64,000 nt of DNA, taken from positions 124,001 through 188,000 of the forward strand of contig JAEUHZ010000021.1 of NCBI GenBank assembly GCA_016795205.1, given 5' to 3'. A model generated the notes under the pieces. It saw only the letters and a program-made list of their open reading frames with translations. It did not search any database and had not been told where the DNA came from. This document shows positions 61,326 through 64,000 of this stretch, one piece after another (the first letter of the stretch is position 1; each line of letters starts with the position of its first letter). The position numbers were made by a program, and so were the translations under genes. The DNA comes from Planctomycetota bacterium. GTDB lineage: Bacteria > Planctomycetota > UBA1135 > GCA-002686595.

Positions 61326-64000
61326 ATGCTCCGACCTTTCGTCACCGTCGACGGCAACGAAGCCGCCGCGAACGTCGCCTACCGACTCAGCGAAGTCGTG
61401 GCGATCTACCCGATCACGCCCGCGTCGACGATGGGCGAGCTCGCCGACGCCTGGTCCTCCGCGGGCCTACGCAACGTCTTCGGCAGCCTGCCGCGCGTCG
61501 TCGAGCTGCAGAGCGAGGGCGGGGCCGCCGGCACGCTGCACGGCGCGCTGCAGGTCGGCTCGCTGGCGACGACCTTCACGGCGTCGCAGGGCCTGCTCCT
61601 GATGCTGCCCAACATGTTCAAGATCGCTGGCGAGCTGACGCCGACCGTCGTGCACGTCGCGGCGCGCTCGATCGCGACGCACGCGCTGTCGATCTTCGGC
61701 GACCACAGCGACGTCATGTCGGCGCGCACGACCGGCTGGGCCATGCTGTGCTCGGCCTCCGTCCAGGAGGCGCAGGACATGGCCTGCATCGCGCACCTCG
61801 CGACGCTCGAGGCGCGCGTGCCGTTCCTGCACTTCTTCGACGGGTTCCGCACCTCGCACGAGGTGGCGAAGATCGAGCAGATCCGGCCCGAGGACCTGCT
61901 GGCGCTGCTCGATCCGGTGCGGATCCACGAGCACCGCGAGCGCGCGCTCACGCCCGACCGGCCCGTGCTGCGCGGATCGGCACAGAACCCAGACGTCTTC
62001 TTCCAGGCGCGCGAGGCGGCGAACATCTACCACGACGCCGTGCCAGGCATCGTCGAGGCGGCCTTCCAGCGCTTCGAGCAGCGCGTGGGACGGCGCTACC
62101 GCGCGTTCGAGCGCTACGGCGCGGCCGACGCGGAGCGCGTCGTGGTCGTCATGGGCTCGGCCGGCGGCGCGCTCCAGGAGGCGGTCGATCACCTCCTCGC
62201 GCGCGGGGAGAAGGTCGCGCTGATCCAGGTGCGGCTGTACCGGCCGTTCGACGTCCTGGCCTTCGCGGCCGAGCTGCCGGCGAGTGCCAAGCGCGTCGCG
62301 GTGCTCGACCGCACCAAGGAGCCCGGCGCGGTGGGGGAACCGCTGTACCAGGACGTGGTCGCGGCGCTGGCCGAGACGCGGCCCGGCGCGCAGCGGCCCG
62401 ACGTGATCGGCGGGCGCTACGGGCTCTCGTCCAAGGAGTTCACGCCAGCGATGGCGGTCTCCGTCTTCGAGGAGCTGGCGCGGCGCGAGCCCAAGCGGCA
62501 CTTCACGGTCGGCATCGTCGACGACGTCACGCACACGAGCCTCGCGTGGGATCGCGATCTCGACGCGCAGATCGAGCGCGGACACGAGGGCGAGGTGCGC
62601 TGCGTGTTCTACGGGCTCGGCTCGGACGGCACGGTCGGCGCCAACAAGAACTCGGTCAAGATCGTGGGGGAGGACACGCAGCTCTACGCGCAGGGGTACT
62701 TCGTCTACGACTCGCGCAAGGCCGGCGCCGTCACGGTGTCCCATCTGCGCTTCGCCCCGCAGCCGATCCGCTCCAGCTACCTGGTGCAGCGCGCGGGCTT
62801 CGTCGCTTGCCACCAGTTCCACTTCCTCGAGCGCATGGACGTCCTCGGTCAGGCGGACGACGGCGCGACCTTCCTCCTGAACAGCCCCTACGGGCCGGAC
62901 GAGGTCTGGGCGCGCATGCCGGTCGAGGTGCAGGCGCGCATCGTCGAGCGGAACCTGCGCCTGTACGTCGTGGACGCCGACCGCATCGCACGCGAAGCGG
63001 GGCTCGGCGGACGCATCAACACGGTCATGCAGACCTGCTTCTTCGCGCTTTCCGGCGTACTGCCGCGCAACGAGGCCATCGAGCGCATCAAGCACGCGAT
63101 CGAGAAGAGCTACGGCGGGCGCGGCCGGCGCCTGCTGGAGATGAACTTCGCGGCCGTCGACGCCGCGCTCGGCGGCTTGCGCGAGGTCAAGGTCCCCGCC
63201 GCCGCCGGCGGAGACGTGCACCGCCTGGCCGCGTTCGCGCGGAGTGGAGACGTCGTGCCCGACTTCGTCGAGCGCGTGACCGCGCGCATCCTGGCCGGCG
63301 AGGGCGACCTGCTGCCGGTCAGCGCACTGCCGATCGATGGCACGTTCCCGACCGGAACGTCGCGCTTCGAGAAGCGCGGCATCGCGCGCGAGATCCCGAT
63401 CTGGGACGCCGATTTGTGCATCCAGTGCGGCCTCTGCCCGCTGGTCTGCCCGCACGCCGCGATCCGCATGAAGCCGTTCCGCGAGACGGCGCTCGTGGGC
63501 GCGCCGCAGGGCTTCGTCAGCCGTCCGTGGTCCGGCAAGGAGTTCCCCGGCCGCCACATGACGATCCAGGTCGCGCCCGACGATTGCACCGGCTGCGGGG
63601 TGTGCGTCGACGTGTGCCCCGCGCGCAGCAAGGAGGTCGCCAAGCACAAGGCGCTCGACATGCGACCGCGGGCCGAGCACGCGCAGCGCGAGCGTGCGAA
63701 CTTCGAGTTCTTCCTGACCTTGCCCGAGGTGGATCGCGCCACGGTCGATCCGGGCACGGTCAAGGGCTCGCAGGCGCTCGAGCCGCTGTTCGAGTTCTCG
63801 GGAGCCTGCGGCGGATGCGGCGAGACGCCGTACCTGAAGCTCCTCACCCAGCTCTACGGCGACCGCATCGTGGTCGCCAACGCCACGGGCTGCTCCTCGA
63901 TCTACGGCGGCAACCTGCCGACGACGCCCTGGGCCAAGAACCAGGACGGCCGCGGTCCAGCCTGGGCCAACTCGCTCTTCGAGGACAACGCCGAGTTCGG
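61326..64000 (+). CDS. nifJ: Pyruvate:ferredoxin (flavodoxin) oxidoreductase, 3' end outside window
   Basis: The reading frame is open from the ATG at 61326 to the window edge, giving 891 residues of an enzyme that normally has about 1180. The domain order is that of the single-chain PFOR. The pyrimidine-binding domain has TVDGNEAAANVAYRLSEV and YPITPAST, then the AELQSEGGA-like ELQSEGGAAGTLHGAL. A transketolase-C-like domain follows (RVVVVMGSAGGA, IQVRLYRPFD). The gamma domain has GLGSDGTVGANKNSVKI, and two [4Fe-4S] motifs are CIQCGLCPLVCP and CTGCGVCVDVCP. The start of the ThDP domain is GACGGCGETPYLKL. It converts pyruvate and CoA to acetyl-CoA and CO2 with reduction of ferredoxin (EC 1.2.7.1). 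It diverges from korA. No frameshift was seen. Confidence 0.93.
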   Translation, partial: MLRPFVTVDGNEAAANVAYRLSEVVAIYPITPASTMGELADAWSSAGLRNVFGSLPRVVELQSEGGAAGTLHGALQVGSLATTFTASQGLLLMLPNMFKIAGELTPTVVHVAARSIATHALSIFGDHSDVMSARTTGWAMLCSASVQEAQDMACIAHLATLEARVPFLHFFDGFRTSHEVAKIEQIRPEDLLALLDPVRIHEHRERALTPDRPVLRGSAQNPDVFFQAREAANIYHDAVPGIVEAAFQRFEQRVGRRYRAFERYGAADAERVVVVMGSAGGALQEAVDHLLARGEKVALIQVRLYRPFDVLAFAAELPASAKRVAVLDRTKEPGAVGEPLYQDVVAALAETRPGAQRPDVIGGRYGLSSKEFTPAMAVSVFEELARREPKRHFTVGIVDDVTHTSLAWDRDLDAQIERGHEGEVRCVFYGLGSDGTVGANKNSVKIVGEDTQLYAQGYFVYDSRKAGAVTVSHLRFAPQPIRSSYLVQRAGFVACHQFHFLERMDVLGQADDGATFLLNSPYGPDEVWARMPVEVQARIVERNLRLYVVDADRIAREAGLGGRINTVMQTCFFALSGVLPRNEAIERIKHAIEKSYGGRGRRLLEMNFAAVDAALGGLREVKVPAAAGGDVHRLAAFARSGDVVPDFVERVTARILAGEGDLLPVSALPIDGTFPTGTSRFEKRGIAREIPIWDADLCIQCGLCPLVCPHAAIRMKPFRETALVGAPQGFVSRPWSGKEFPGRHMTIQVAPDDCTGCGVCVDVCPARSKEVAKHKALDMRPRAEHAQRERANFEFFLTLPEVDRATVDPGTVKGSQALEPLFEFSGACGGCGETPYLKLLTQLYGDRIVVANATGCSSIYGGNLPTTPWAKNQDGRGPAWANSLFEDNAEF

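Overview
The window is about 70 percent G+C and densely coded, and the gene content points to a planctomycete. Three pieces of evidence support this. There are three ECF sigma factor genes, two of them of the type that pairs with large membrane Ser/Thr kinases carrying helical-repeat tails. Several large secreted proteins carry PPC-like, FG-GAP or propeller-like repeats. Four secreted proteins share a roughly 150-residue six-cysteine C-terminal domain (FC-GDG, CPCGN, FGDGLRC, YQVWYRN, FNLSNG) that I associate with marine planctomycete genomes. The lineage is an inference; no rRNA gene is present to confirm it.

Left part (1-21421). An ECF sigma factor is coupled to a polytopic membrane protein. 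A secreted six-cysteine-domain protein and an exported lactonase-type propeller follow. Next are a divergent kinase/sigma pair, a three-repeat secreted protein, a GT-C type glycosyltransferase, a diheme cytochrome c fused to an ethylbenzene-dehydrogenase-like domain, and a second sigma/kinase pair in tandem. The region ends with a HEAT/VWA protein, a fatty acid desaturase and a secreted protein with a divergent end domain.

Middle part (21440-46747). A two-gene unit encodes a fibre-like secreted protein and a subtilisin-like protease. An aminotransferase and an acetoacetyl-CoA synthetase overlap by four bases. A Tat-exported PhoX phosphatase converges on a purple-acid-phosphatase-like enzyme. 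Further genes encode a DUF2339 membrane protein, a PhyH dioxygenase, a CocE/X-Pro peptidase, an unrecognised GNAT-like protein, a cyclophilin lipoprotein, a VIT-like membrane protein with a beta-barrel protein, and two more six-cysteine-domain proteins.

Right part (46961-64000). A minus-strand run of 15 genes has spacings of 60 bases or less and many ATGA/GTGA overlaps: korA, korB, rubrerythrin, a 2[4Fe-4S] ferredoxin, nuoA, a nuoB-nuoC fusion, nuoD, H, I, J, K, L, M, N and a hemerythrin-like gene. No nuoE, nuoF or nuoG is present. Diverging from it is a pyruvate:ferredoxin oxidoreductase gene (nifJ) that runs off the right edge. Together these suggest that 2-oxoacids are oxidised onto ferredoxin and that ferredoxin, rather than NADH, feeds a proton-pumping complex I. 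The diiron proteins (rubrerythrin, hemerythrin) would fit protection or oxygen sensing.

Regulatory signals are sparse. Several genes without a Shine-Dalgarno sequence have a TAnnnT-like hexamer 6-10 bases before the start codon, which suggests leaderless transcripts. Tandem perfect hairpins separate one convergent gene pair, and a nested inverted repeat lies between korA and nifJ. No tRNA, rRNA, CRISPR array, insertion sequence or prophage was seen.
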